From JASLDZ01 sp038226305 (lineage in GTDB: Bacteria; Pseudomonadota; Alphaproteobacteria; Caulobacterales; Caulobacteraceae), in assembly GCA_038226305.1 (NCBI GenBank), contig JBBRQN010000007.1:62001-126000 (forward strand): DNA of 64,000 nt, written 5' to 3'. Below are positions 33,555 to 41,546 of this stretch, in pieces (the first letter of the stretch is position 1; each line of letters opens with the position of its first letter). A model generated the notes under the pieces. It saw only the letters and a list, made by a program, of their open reading frames with translations. It was not told where the DNA came from and made no database searches. The position numbers were made by a program, and so were the translations under genes.

Positions 33555-34814
33555 CTACCGCCGGCGGCCCTTGCGGCCCGCCGCGCCCTTCGGACGGGAG
33601 AAGCGCACGACCTTGCGGGCCTCGAACTCCTCCACCTGGCGGGGGAGGGGGATCGAGCGGCGGGCGAGGCCGAACATCGAAGCCATGGGCGCGTCGGCCA
33701 GCTCGGCGATGTCGGTGTCGCCGAAGCCGTTGAAGCGGGTGCCCATGGCCACGCCGTAGGCGCCCAGCATGCCGATCTCGATGTAGTCGCCCTCGTCGAT
33801 GTCGGCGGGCAGCCAGAACGGGCCGTTCATCACGTCGATGGAGTCGCAGGTCGGGCCGTAGAACTTGAACGGCTTCAGCTCCGCACCCGTGTCGGTCTCG
33901 CGCACGGCCTTCACGGGGAAGGGCCACTTGAAGTGCGCGGCGTCGAACATGGAGCCGTAGCTGCCGTCGTTCAGATACAGGGCGTCGCCCTTCTTCAGCT
34001 CCACCTTGACCAGGAGCGACGACGCCTCGGCCACGAGCGCGCGGCCGGGCTCGCACCACAGCTCCGTGGTCTCGTGCACCATCATGTCTTCGAAGCCACG
34101 GCGGATGGCGGCGGCGTACTCGCTCATGTCGGGCGGGATCATGCCCGGGTAGACCGACGGGAAGCCCCCGCCCACGTCCACCACGTCGGCGAACACGCCG
34201 GCGCGGACGAGCGCGCGAGAGCACTGAGCCATCGCCGCTTGGTAGGCGGTCGGCCGCATGCACTGCGATCCCACGTGGAAGCTCACGCCCATGAGGCCCG
34301 AGGTGGCCGCGCGGGCGGCCAGCAGCAGGGCGGGCGCCTTGTCGGCGTCCACCCCGAACTTCCCGGAGAGGCTGTACTGCGCGCCCTCGGCCGTCACCTG
34401 CATGCGCACGATCAGGTCGAGGTCTTTCGCTCCGCCCGTGGCGTCCAGGATTTTGGCCAGCTCCTCGTGCGTATCCAGCGAGAAGCACTTCACGCCATGC
34501 TCGAAGTAAGCCTTCGAGATCGCGACGCGGCTCTTCACCGGATGCATGAAGGCCATGCGGGCGCCCGGCGCGTGCTCGGCGACGAGCTCCACCTCGGCGA
34601 TCGAGGCCACGTCGAAGCCGGTCACCCCGGCTGCGAACAGCTCACGGATCACCCACGGCGAAGGATTGGCCTTCACCGCATACAGGACGTCGCCCGGGAT
34701 ATTTTCCTGGAACCAGTGGGCCGCTACGGCCGCAGCACCCGGTCGCACAAGGGCGACTGGACGCTCGGGAGACCGCTCGCGGACCAGGTCCAGGGGAGTC
34801 TGGTACGTGTGCAA
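33555..34814 (-). CDS. Ornithine/lysine decarboxylase, type III PLP fold
   Basis: A 419-residue PLP enzyme of the alanine-racemase-fold ODC/DAP decarboxylase group. The PLP lysine is K48 in YAVKANPSPW; HVGSQ, GGGFPS and EPGRAL are cofactor-binding blocks, and the catalytic Cys contributed across the dimer is C323 in GPTCDSIDVM. It decarboxylates ornithine (perhaps also lysine) to putrescine. The last 35 residues are strongly basic (KGRRR end) and look disordered. The start is TTG at 34812-34814 preceded by AGTGGGGG; the N-terminus MHTYQTP fits relatives. A structured leader lies directly upstream on the same strand. Its product is the likely substrate of the deoxyhypusine-synthase-family enzyme 2.5 kb downstream. 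Confidence 0.92.
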   Translation of the reverse strand: MHTYQTPLDLVRERSPERPVALVRPGAAAVAAHWFQENIPGDVLYAVKANPSPWVIRELFAAGVTGFDVASIAEVELVAEHAPGARMAFMHPVKSRVAISKAYFEHGVKCFSLDTHEELAKILDATGGAKDLDLIVRMQVTAEGAQYSLSGKFGVDADKAPALLLAARAATSGLMGVSFHVGSQCMRPTAYQAAMAQCSRALVRAGVFADVVDVGGGFPSVYPGMIPPDMSEYAAAIRRGFEDMMVHETTELWCEPGRALVAEASSLLVKVELKKGDALYLNDGSYGSMFDAAHFKWPFPVKAVRETDTGAELKPFKFYGPTCDSIDVMNGPFWLPADIDEGDYIEIGMLGAYGVAMGTRFNGFGDTDIAELADAPMASMFGLARRSIPLPRQVEEFEARKVVRFSRPKGAAGRKGRRR

Positions 34815-34831
34815 TTCACGTAACCCCCACT

Positions 34832-34929
34832 GATTGTTGAACCCAATCCGGCGTTAGCAGAAGGACGAGACGAGGTGTCTCCCCTTGGCTCGGGTCCGCC
34901 GGAGGGCGCGATTTAGGGTCTACTGACCC
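34832..34929 (-). promoter_or_regulatory. Structured 5' leader of the ornithine decarboxylase gene, candidate speF RNA element
   Basis: Read on the minus strand, the 115 bases before the TTG start hold four helices. These are GGGTC-AGTA-GACCC (34929-34916); a long-range 7-bp pair TCCGGCG/CGCCGGA (34903-34897 with 34853-34847); inside it GAGAC-ACCTC-GTCTC (34881-34867) extended by AAGG/CCTT; and GATTG...CAATC (34848-34832) just before the ribosome site. The last helix shares two bases with the long-range pair, so the two compete, as in a switch. The alphaproteobacterial speF element is known at exactly this position upstream of ODC genes. The call rests on position and helices, not on a covariance-model hit. 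Confidence 0.5.
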
Positions 34930-34945
34930 CCATGTAAAGCCCTGA

Positions 34946-34963
34946 TTGTCACCCCACTGTCGC
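34946..34963 (+). promoter_or_regulatory. Candidate Pho box (two 7-bp direct repeats, 4-bp spacer)
   Basis: TTGTCAC-CCCA-CTGTCGC fits the layout of PhoB sites (two CTGTCAT-like 7-mers separated by 4 bp), with the first repeat matching at five and the second at five of seven positions. It lies about 200 bases before phnC, in the region shared with the decarboxylase promoter. No clear -10 follows at the expected distance, so this is tentative. Confidence 0.3.
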
Positions 34964-35164
34964 AATGAGACGGGTTCGGACGAACTTGGGTTTGCGCTCG
35001 GAAAAGCTTGAGCTTTCGCAGTGTCGCGCTCAGCGGTGCGAGGTGGGGCTTTGCGCCGGTCGCCGCACGTCATAAAAGCGTTGTCGGTCCGCCGTTAACC
35101 AGCGGGGGCCGGACTGCCGCTCGCCATCCCCCCGCTTCCCCTCATCCAAGGCCCGACGCGCCCC

Positions 35165-35974
35165 ATGCTCGCCGATGTCGCCTTCGAGGCGAAGTCCGTC
35201 ACCAAGACCTACGGGGCCCGCAAAGCGCTCGACGACGTGTCGCTGCGGGTGGACCGGGGCGAGATGGTGGCCCTGATCGGCCCGTCGGGCTCGGGCAAAT
35301 CCACACTCCTGCGATCGCTTACCGGCCTCGTGCAGATCGACGCCGGCCCCGGCCGGATCGATGCCGTGGGCCTGCGCGTGCAGGAGAACGGCAAGGTGGT
35401 CGACGACGTGCGCCGGGTGCGCCAGCGGGTGGGTTTCATCTTCCAGCAGTTCAACCTCGTGGGGCGGCTGACCCTGTTCTCCAACGTGATGATCGGGGCG
35501 CTGGGCCGGGTGGGGTTCCTGCGGGGCCTGTTCGGGGCATGGCCCAAGGCCGACCAGACCGAGACGATGGAGGCTCTCGCCCGGGTGGGCGTGGCCGAAT
35601 ACGCAGGGCAGCGATCAAACACCCTCTCCGGCGGCCAGCAGCAGCGCGGGGCCATCGCCCGCTGCCTGGTGCAGCACGCCACCGCGATCCTCGCCGACGA
35701 GCCGGTGGCCAGCCTCGATCCCGTCTCCGCCCGCAAGGTGATGGAGACCCTGCGCGACCTGAACAGGCGCGACGGCCTGAGCGTGATCGTGACGCTCCAC
35801 CACGTGGAATATGCCATCAAGTACTGCAAGCGCGTGGTCGCCCTGCAGGCGGGCAAGGTGCTCTACGACGGCCCGGTCTCCGGCCTCGACCGCGAGCTTC
35901 TCATCAAGATCTACGGGCCGGAGTTCGACGAGATCGTCGGCGACGACACCCTCATTCACGGAACCCCTGCATGA
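35165..35974 (+). CDS. phnC: Phosphonate/phosphite ABC transporter ATP-binding protein
   Basis: A 269-residue ABC ATPase: Walker A GPSGSGKST (about 39-47), Q-loop FIFQQFNLVGRLTLFSNVMIGAL (the PhnC-typical Q-loop), signature LSGGQQQRGAIARCL and Walker B AILADEPVASLDP. It powers uptake of phosphonates, phosphite or related phosphorus esters with the binding protein and permease encoded next. ATG 35165. The stop overlaps the start of phnD by 4 bases (ATGA). No carbon-phosphorus lyase genes are in view, so the substrate may be used elsewhere or be phosphite/phosphate-like. Confidence 0.92.
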   Translation: MLADVAFEAKSVTKTYGARKALDDVSLRVDRGEMVALIGPSGSGKSTLLRSLTGLVQIDAGPGRIDAVGLRVQENGKVVDDVRRVRQRVGFIFQQFNLVGRLTLFSNVMIGALGRVGFLRGLFGAWPKADQTETMEALARVGVAEYAGQRSNTLSGGQQQRGAIARCLVQHATAILADEPVASLDPVSARKVMETLRDLNRRDGLSVIVTLHHVEYAIKYCKRVVALQAGKVLYDGPVSGLDRELLIKIYGPEFDEIVGDDTLIHGTPA

Positions 35975-36894
35975 CCCGCTCCAAGGTGGTGATCGGCGTG
36001 ACCCTGGCCTGCGCGGCCCTGCTCGCCTCCTGCGGCCAGCCCGCGGCGGGCGGGGGCGACGGCAAGGAGCTGATCTTCTCGATCCTGTCGGCCGAGGATC
36101 AGGCGAGTTTCGGCCCCCTGTGGAAGCCCCTGCTGGACGATCTCGCCAAGGCGACGGGGGTGAAGATCACGCCCAAGTTCTCGCCCACCTACACGAGCCT
36201 GATCGAGGGGATGCGCGCCAACCAGACCCAGATCGGCTGGTTCTCTGCCGAGCCCGCGCTCGAGGCGGTGCTGCGGGCCAACGCGACCGTCTTCGCCCGC
36301 ACCGTCGATTTGGAGGGTCACGACACCTACCACTCGGTGGTGATCGTGAAGAAGGGCTCGGGCCTCACCCTCGATGCCATCCTGAAGTGCGACAAGACGC
36401 TGGATTTCGGCATGGGCGACGTGAAGTCGACCTCCGGCACGCTGGCCCCCATGACCTACCTCTTCAAGCCGAAGGGGATCGTGCCCAACACCTGCTTCAA
36501 GACGGTGCGCACGGGCAGCCACCAGGCCAACCTGTTCGCCGTGTCCAACGGCCTCCTCGCCGCCTCCACCAACAACTCGGTGGGTCTGGATTTCGCGCGC
36601 GTGGGCTCGCCCGCCGCCAAGGAAGCCTACGACAAGCTGGAGATCGTGTGGACGAGCCCCGATCTGCCGGAATCCGCCATCGTCTACCGGAAGGACGTGG
36701 ACCCGGCCCTGCAGAAGAAGATCGCCACGTTCTTCACCACCTACGGCACAGCACCTGGGCCTGAGGGCGACCGCCAGCGGGCCATCCTGAAGCCCCTGCA
36801 CTATTCGGCCTTCCACCCGGCCGACGACAGCTATCTGCAGCCCATCCGCGACATGCGCGCCGCCACCGCCGCGCCCAAGCCCGCGGGCGGCTGA
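35971..36894 (+). CDS. phnD: Phosphonate ABC transporter periplasmic binding protein
   Basis: A 307-residue substrate-binding lipoprotein of the PhnD family. The signal peptide VVIGVTLACAALLASC ends in a lipobox (LASC) and a Gly-rich linker. Family landmarks are LIFSILSAEDQASFGPLWKPLLDDLAKATG, YTSLIEGMRANQTQIGWFS, FGMGDVKSTSGTLAP and SHQANLFAVSNG, which line the ligand pocket. ATG 35971 lies in an ATGA overlap with phnC. The mature protein would sit on the outer face of the inner membrane and hand ligand to the PhnE permease. The exact ligand (aminoalkylphosphonate, phosphite, phosphate ester) cannot be told by eye. Confidence 0.92.
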   Translation: MTRSKVVIGVTLACAALLASCGQPAAGGGDGKELIFSILSAEDQASFGPLWKPLLDDLAKATGVKITPKFSPTYTSLIEGMRANQTQIGWFSAEPALEAVLRANATVFARTVDLEGHDTYHSVVIVKKGSGLTLDAILKCDKTLDFGMGDVKSTSGTLAPMTYLFKPKGIVPNTCFKTVRTGSHQANLFAVSNGLLAASTNNSVGLDFARVGSPAAKEAYDKLEIVWTSPDLPESAIVYRKDVDPALQKKIATFFTTYGTAPGPEGDRQRAILKPLHYSAFHPADDSYLQPIRDMRAATAAPKPAGG

Positions 36895-36902
36895 CCCTTC
36901 CC

Positions 36903-37724
36903 GTGACCGACGCCTCCGCCACCCGCCCGCCGCCGGCACCGGTTCCGCACCCGCCGATCAAGCCGATCCGCGAGCGGCTGATCGACTACGCCGTGTTCGG
37001 CGCGGTGATCGCGCTTCTGGTGATCAGCGTGCACGCAGTGGAACTGCGTCGCCTGCCGCTCCTGTTCTCGAATTCCGAGAACATGCGCACCTTCGGGGCC
37101 AGCTTCCTGAAGCCCGACTTCGGCCAGTGGAAGCTCTACGTCGAGCAGATGTGGCTCACCCTTCAGATCGCCCTGTGGGGCACGTTCCTGGCGATCATCC
37201 TCGCGATCCCTCTAGGCCTCGCTGCCGCGCGCAACGTCTCGCCGCCGTGGATCCAGCAGCCGGTGCGACGCCTGCTCGACCTGTTGCGGGCGGTCCCCGA
37301 CCTCGTGATCGGCACGGTGTTCCTGGTGGCCGTGGGCCTGGGCCCCTTTGCGGGCGTGCTGGCGCTGGCGGTGAACACCGGCGGCGTTCTGGGCAAGCTG
37401 TTCTCCGAGGCCGTGGAGGCGATCGACCCCCGCCCCGTCGAAGGCGTGCGCGCCACGGGCGCGGCGCCCCTGCACGAAGTGATGTGGGGGGTGCTGCCGC
37501 AGGTCGGGCCGCTGTGGGTGAGCTATGCCCTGTACCGGTTCGAATCCAACGCCCGATCGGCCACGGTGCTGGGGCTGATCGGGGCGGGGGGCATCGGCCA
37601 GATCCTGTTCGATAGCCTCAACGCCTTCCAGTACGGCCAGACCGCCGCCATCGTCATCGTGATCATCGTCGCCGTGACGCTCATCGACCTCATGTCGCAG
37701 GCGCTGCGGGCGAGGTTGCTGTAG
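36903..37724 (+). CDS. phnE: Phosphonate ABC transporter permease
   Basis: A 273-residue inner-membrane permease with about six hydrophobic segments (starting near residues 28, 83, 134, 212 and 245, among others). The BPD-transport motif is present as EGVRATGAAPLHEVMWGVLPQ, the loop that docks on PhnC. GTG start at 36903, 8 bases after the phnD stop. The N-terminal 20 residues are Pro-rich and probably cytoplasmic. It completes a phnC-phnD-phnE operon of the usual order. Confidence 0.92.
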   Translation: MTDASATRPPPAPVPHPPIKPIRERLIDYAVFGAVIALLVISVHAVELRRLPLLFSNSENMRTFGASFLKPDFGQWKLYVEQMWLTLQIALWGTFLAIILAIPLGLAAARNVSPPWIQQPVRRLLDLLRAVPDLVIGTVFLVAVGLGPFAGVLALAVNTGGVLGKLFSEAVEAIDPRPVEGVRATGAAPLHEVMWGVLPQVGPLWVSYALYRFESNARSATVLGLIGAGGIGQILFDSLNAFQYGQTAAIVIVIIVAVTLIDLMSQALRARLL

Positions 37725-37738
37725 GCTGACAGGCGAAC

Positions 37739-37776
37739 GACCCCCTCCGATCGCGAGGGGCGTGGACCGGGGGGTC
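37739..37776. terminator. Inverted repeat between phnE and ndh
   Basis: Two nested options: an inner stem CCCCTC-7-base loop-GAGGGG (37742-37760) and an outer 7-bp pair GACCCCC/GGGGGTC (37739-37745 with 37770-37776). There is no U-tract, so it may be a weak terminator for the phn operon or a leader structure for ndh, whose ATG follows at 37787. Confidence 0.35.
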
Positions 37777-37786
37777 GACGACGCGC

Positions 37787-39112
37787 ATGGCCTCCGAACC
37801 GCCTGCATCGCCGCGCGGTGACCGCCGCCCGCACATCGTCATCGTCGGCGCGGGCTTCGGTGGGCTGGCGGTGGTGCACGGCCTGCGGGCCGCGGCCGTC
37901 GACATCACCCTGGTGGACCGGCAGAACCACCATGTCTTCCAGCCCCTGCTCTATCAGGTGGCCACCGCCGGCCTCTCGCCCGCCGACATCGCCGGTCCGA
38001 TCCGCAGCATCGTGAAGCACCAGCACAACGTGCTCGTGCTCCTCGACGAGGTCATCGGGGTCGAGCCAGACGCGAAGACCGTGCGCCTGAAGAGCGGCGA
38101 CTTCCTGCGCTACGACACCCTGGTGCTGGCGACGGGGGCCCGCCACAGCTACTTCGGCTCCGACCACTGGGCGCAGTTCGCGCCGGGCATCAAGACCATC
38201 GACGACGCCACCCGGGTGCGCCGCACGATCCTCCTGGCGCTCGAAGCCGCCGAGACGAAGCGGGCCAAGACCGACGCGGCGCAGGTGGAGCGGGTCACCT
38301 TCGTGGTCATCGGCGGCGGCCCCACCGGCGTCGAGATGGCCGGCGCCGTGGCCGAACTCACCCGCCACGCGGCGGCGATGGAGTTCGTCTACCTCACCCC
38401 CGACTGCGTCCGCATTCTCCTGATCGAGGCGGGCGACCGGGTGCTCGCAGGCTTTCCGCCGGACCTCAGCCGGGCCGCGGCCCTCGCCCTGGCCGACCTC
38501 GGCGTGGAGGTGCGGTTGGGGGCCAGGGTCACGGGGATCGACGCGAACGGCGTGAGCCTGGGCGACGAGGCGATCCCTGCCGCCGCCGTGATCTGGGCGG
38601 CCGGGGTTCAGGCCTCCCCCGCAGGCGCGTGGATCGGTGCCCCGACCGACAGGGCAGGCCGCTTGCAGGTGGCGGGCGACCTCACCGCGCCGGGGCGGCC
38701 CGATATCTTCGTGATCGGCGACACCGTGACCCTGACCGGTGCGAAGGGCCGCCCCATCCCCGGCATCGCGCCTGCGGCAAAGCAGGAGGGGGCTTATGTG
38801 GCGAAGGCCATCGCGGCGCGGCTGCGCGGCCGTCGGCGCAGGCGGCCGTTCGCCTACCGGGACTATGGAACGCTGGCCACCATCGGGCGGCGGCGGGCGG
38901 TGATCGACTTCGGCTGGCTGCACCTGAGCGGCCTTGCGGCCTGGCTCATCTGGTCGACGGCCCACGTCTACTTCCTCGTGGGATTCCGCAACCGGCTGCT
39001 CGTCGGCATGACCTGGCTGTGGAACTACGTCACCTTCGAGCGAGGGGCCCGGCTCATCACCGGCCTGGGCGACGCCTCCCCGGCAGAGCACACCGCCCCC
39101 CCGCCCCCATAA
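37787..39112 (+). CDS. ndh: Type II NADH:quinone dehydrogenase
   Basis: A 441-residue FAD protein: N-terminal dinucleotide motif IVIVGAGFGGLAVVHGL (FAD), second motif FVVIGGGPTGVEMAGAVAEL (NADH), and C-terminal FAD motif PDIFVIGDTVTL. The hydrophobic C-terminal part (GLAAWLIWSTAHVYFLVGFRN, then LVGMTWLWNYVTF) is typical of NDH-2 and attaches the enzyme to the membrane. It moves electrons from NADH to quinone without pumping protons. It is monocistronic here: a hairpin precedes it and a strong terminator, oriented for the opposing gene, follows. ATG 37787. Confidence 0.92.
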   Translation: MASEPPASPRGDRRPHIVIVGAGFGGLAVVHGLRAAAVDITLVDRQNHHVFQPLLYQVATAGLSPADIAGPIRSIVKHQHNVLVLLDEVIGVEPDAKTVRLKSGDFLRYDTLVLATGARHSYFGSDHWAQFAPGIKTIDDATRVRRTILLALEAAETKRAKTDAAQVERVTFVVIGGGPTGVEMAGAVAELTRHAAAMEFVYLTPDCVRILLIEAGDRVLAGFPPDLSRAAALALADLGVEVRLGARVTGIDANGVSLGDEAIPAAAVIWAAGVQASPAGAWIGAPTDRAGRLQVAGDLTAPGRPDIFVIGDTVTLTGAKGRPIPGIAPAAKQEGAYVAKAIAARLRGRRRRRPFAYRDYGTLATIGRRRAVIDFGWLHLSGLAAWLIWSTAHVYFLVGFRNRLLVGMTWLWNYVTFERGARLITGLGDASPAEHTAPPPP

Positions 39113-39144
39113 GAAAAAGGGCCCGGAGATCGATCTCCGGGCCC
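39113..39144 (-). terminator. Rho-independent terminator of the Bax-inhibitor gene
   Basis: A perfect 26-bp palindrome (39119-39144; outer arm GGGCCCGGAGAT) is followed on the minus strand by a run that reads TTTTTC, ending at the ndh stop codon. It lies 28 bases past the end of the leftward gene, so it ends that transcript; on the plus strand the U-tract is absent, so it would be weaker for ndh. Confidence 0.85.
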
Positions 39145-39171
39145 AGCCGTTTCAGACCTGACCGTTCAGCC

Positions 39172-39975
39172 TCAGCGGCGACCGCCGAAGATGCTGAGCA
39201 GGAATTGGAACAGGTTGATGAAGTTGATGTAGAGGCTCAGCGCGCCGTAGTTGGTGGCCACCGCCATGCCTTCGCCGTCTCCGGCCAGGGCGTAGTAGGT
39301 GTTCTTCAGGCGCTGGGTGTCATAGGCGGTGAGGCCGGCGAAGATCAGCGTGCCCAAGACCGAGAAGATCAGCTGGAACGTGCGGTTGCCGCCCATCGGG
39401 AAGAAGTAGCTGACCAGGCTCGCGATCAGGAGGCCCCACATGGCCATGATCAGGAACGAGCCCATGCCCGTCAGGTCGCGCTTGGTGGTGTAACCCACCA
39501 GACTCAGGCCGCCGAAGGCCGCCGCCGCGATGAAGAACGTCGTCGCCACGCTCATGCCCGTGTAGGCCAAAAGCCACACGCCGAGGCCCGCGCCGATGGT
39601 CGACACCAGCGCCCAATAGAGGATGCCGGACGAGCGCGCCGTCGGGTTGCGCATAGCGAACATGCTGCCGAAGATCATCACGAGCGGTGCAAACCGGATG
39701 ATCGTACCGAGCAGGGTGAAGCCCGCCAGGCGACCCTCAGCCGTGACGATGTAGAGCTGGTCGCGGATCGGCGGGTAGGCGCTGGTCAGGTAGGCCAGCA
39801 CGCCCGAGAGCACGAGGCCCAGCGCCATCTTGTTATAGACGCCCAGCATGAAGCTGCGCAGGCCTGCGTCCACGCCCATGTCGGCCGCGGCGCCGCCGCG
39901 GGATCCGCCACCGGGCCCGCCTGTGCGGACGCCTTGCGAGGCGGAGCGTCCGAAGCCGCTGTTGAAATCGCTCAT
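39172..39975 (-). CDS. Bax inhibitor-1/YccA-family membrane protein
   Basis: A 267-residue inner-membrane protein with seven hydrophobic segments from about residue 45 to the C-terminus and the BI-1 landmarks LRSFMLGVYNKMALGLVLSG, TTFFIAAAAFGGLSLVGYTTKRDL, LTAYDTQRLKNTYY and LYINFINLFQFLLSIFGGRR. BI-1 (TMBIM) proteins act as pH-sensitive calcium-leak channels or membrane-stress factors; in bacteria YbhL and YccA modulate FtsH. The N-terminal 40 residues are Gly/Ser-rich and cytoplasmic. ATG 39973-39975 chosen because the upstream in-frame extension lacks hydrophobic or conserved content and because a hairpin leader sits there. Confidence 0.92.
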   Translation of the reverse strand: MSDFNSGFGRSASQGVRTGGPGGGSRGGAAADMGVDAGLRSFMLGVYNKMALGLVLSGVLAYLTSAYPPIRDQLYIVTAEGRLAGFTLLGTIIRFAPLVMIFGSMFAMRNPTARSSGILYWALVSTIGAGLGVWLLAYTGMSVATTFFIAAAAFGGLSLVGYTTKRDLTGMGSFLIMAMWGLLIASLVSYFFPMGGNRTFQLIFSVLGTLIFAGLTAYDTQRLKNTYYALAGDGEGMAVATNYGALSLYINFINLFQFLLSIFGGRR

Positions 39976-39997
39976 GGCGATCGAATTCCCTGATGTT

Positions 39998-40015
39998 GCG
40001 CCTCGAAGGAGGCGC
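39998..40015 (-). promoter_or_regulatory. Hairpin leader of the Bax-inhibitor gene, candidate ybhL RNA element
   Basis: On the minus strand GCGCCTC-CTTC-GAGGCGC forms a perfect 7-bp stem with a 4-base loop, 22 bases before the ATG. A small hairpin RNA called ybhL is known upstream of BI-1/ybhL genes in alphaproteobacteria, so position and gene agree; the consensus itself was not compared. The upper strand side of the gap (40016-40139) has no other feature that I can support. Confidence 0.4.
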
Positions 40016-40139
40016 GCATTGCCGAATATCGGCTTGCGCAAGGCTGCACGCAAGGGTGGGCCGGATTGCGGCCGAAGCGGCGCCAGACCTTGGCGGAGCG
40101 GGGATTCCGCCGCTAGATCGCGCGGATGGCCGTGCCCGC

Positions 40140-40679
40140 ATGATCCGCCTCTTCGCCGCCGTGGCCGTGCCCGACGAAGCGGCCGCGCCGCTCCTCGCCG
40201 CGCAGACGGGCCTGCGCGAGGCCCGCTGGCGCCCCGCCGAAGCCCTGCACATCACCCTGCGCTTCTTCGGGGACGTTCAGGAGACCGTGGCGGAAGACCT
40301 CGACACCGCCCTGTCCGCGATCTCCCTTCCGCCGTTCGAGCTGCGGGCCGAGGCCGCCGGGGCCTTCGGGGCGAGTGAGCACATGCGGGCGGTGTGGGCG
40401 GGCGTGGGCCACAGCGAGCCCCTGGCGCGCCTGGCCGCCAAGTGCGAGACGGCCGCCCGCCGCGCCGGACTGAAGGCGGAGGCGCGCACCTATCACCCGC
40501 ACGTCACCCTGGCCTACCTGCCCCGCACCGCAGACCCCGCAGCCGTCGCGGGCTGGATCGCCGACCGCGCGCTCCTGAAGTCGCCGGTGTGGACGGTGGG
40601 GGGCTTTGGCCTCTATTCCAGCCGGCTCCTGCCGTCGGGCTCCGCCTACGACCTCGAACGCTTCTATCCCCTGCGCTGA
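40140..40679 (+). CDS. thpR: RNA 2',3'-cyclic phosphodiesterase (2H family)
   Basis: A 179-residue 2H phosphoesterase. Both HxT motifs are present: HITLRFFG near residue 40 and HVTLAYLP near residue 122. The N-terminus MIRLFAAVAVP is typical of ThpR/LigT proteins. The enzyme opens 2',3'-cyclic phosphates on RNA to 2'-phosphates. ATG 40140, preferred over an ATG at 39993 whose extra 49 residues have no family match. It is 9 bases before the CitE-like gene and may share its transcript. Confidence 0.9.
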   Translation: MIRLFAAVAVPDEAAAPLLAAQTGLREARWRPAEALHITLRFFGDVQETVAEDLDTALSAISLPPFELRAEAAGAFGASEHMRAVWAGVGHSEPLARLAAKCETAARRAGLKAEARTYHPHVTLAYLPRTADPAAVAGWIADRALLKSPVWTVGGFGLYSSRLLPSGSAYDLERFYPLR

Positions 40680-40688
40680 AGGCTTCCC

Positions 40689-41546
40689 TTGACCCAGACC
40701 GCCGTCCGCCCCCGCCGCAGCGTGCTCTACATGCCCGCGTCGAACCTCAAGGCCATCGCCAAGGCCCGCACCCTGCCCTGCGACGCGATCATCCTCGACC
40801 TGGAGGACGCGGTCGCGCCCGAGCAGAAGGACATGGCCCGCGAGCAGGCCGTGGCCGCCGTGGCCGAGGGCGGCTTCGGCCCGCGTGAGCTGATCATCCG
40901 CGTCAACGGCCTCGACACTCCGTGGGGCGAGGCTGACCTGAAGGCCGCCGCGGCCGCCGGACCGGATGCGATCCTCGTGCCCAAGGTGTCGGATTCCGGA
41001 GACGTGGCGCGCTATGACAGCCGGATCGCCCACGCGGCACCCGGCGTGGCCCTGTGGGCGATGGTCGAGACCGCGCGCGCCCTGTTCCACCTCGATGGCC
41101 TGGCCGGGGCGGCGAAGACCTCGCGGCTGGCGTGCCTCGTGATGGGCACCAACGACCTTGCGAAGGAGATCGGCTGGCGGTTGTCGCCAGGGCGGGCGGC
41201 GTTCGGGGCGGCGCTCTCCCTCTCGGTGGCGGCGGCGCGCGCCCACGGGCTCGTGATCCTCGACGGGGTCTACAACGCGCTTGAGGACGACGACGGCCTG
41301 ACGCTGGAGTGCATGCAGGGCGTGGAGTTCGGCTTTGACGGCAAGACCCTGATCCACCCCCGTCAGATCGAGCCCTGCAACGCCGCCTTCTCGCCCTCGC
41401 AAGCCGAGGTGGCCTACGCCCGCGCCGTGGTCGAGGCGTTCGACCTGCCGGAGAATGCGGGCAAGGGCGCCGTGCGCGTCGATGGCCGCATGGCCGAGCG
41501 CCTGCACCTGGCTCAGGCGCAGAAGGTGCTGGCCACCGCCGGCTAG
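40689..41546 (+). CDS. HpcH/HpaI aldolase, CitE-like CoA-ester lyase or thioesterase
   Basis: A 285-residue TIM-barrel protein of the citrate lyase beta/malyl-CoA lyase group: RRSVLYMPASNLKAIAKA, LDLEDAVAPEQK (metal-binding acidic cluster), IIRVNG, WAMVETARALF (second metal Glu) and GTNDLAKE. HPRQIEPCNAAF near the end is also typical. No citrate lyase alpha or gamma genes are nearby, so a stand-alone malyl-CoA or methylmalyl-CoA lyase/thioesterase role is more likely than citrate fermentation. Start is TTG at 40689. Its stop TAG shares the CTAG palindrome with the stop of the converging zapE gene. Confidence 0.87.
   Translation: MTQTAVRPRRSVLYMPASNLKAIAKARTLPCDAIILDLEDAVAPEQKDMAREQAVAAVAEGGFGPRELIIRVNGLDTPWGEADLKAAAAAGPDAILVPKVSDSGDVARYDSRIAHAAPGVALWAMVETARALFHLDGLAGAAKTSRLACLVMGTNDLAKEIGWRLSPGRAAFGAALSLSVAAARAHGLVILDGVYNALEDDDGLTLECMQGVEFGFDGKTLIHPRQIEPCNAAFSPSQAEVAYARAVVEAFDLPENAGKGAVRVDGRMAERLHLAQAQKVLATAG

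Larger units (their letters stand above)
34815..35164. other. 350-bp divergent intergenic region
   Basis: Separates the ornithine decarboxylase gene (leftward) from phnC (rightward). It contains the structured decarboxylase leader (34832-34929) and a 7-4-7 direct repeat resembling a Pho box (34946-34963). No open reading frame here looks like a protein, and I saw no convincing -35/-10 pair for either direction. Confidence 0.7.

Noticed and set aside
35008..35970. An upstream in-frame extension of the phnD gene through phnC
   Set aside because: The extension lies out of frame over phnC and is Arg/Pro/Gly-rich; the lipoprotein signal at ATG 35971 marks the true start.
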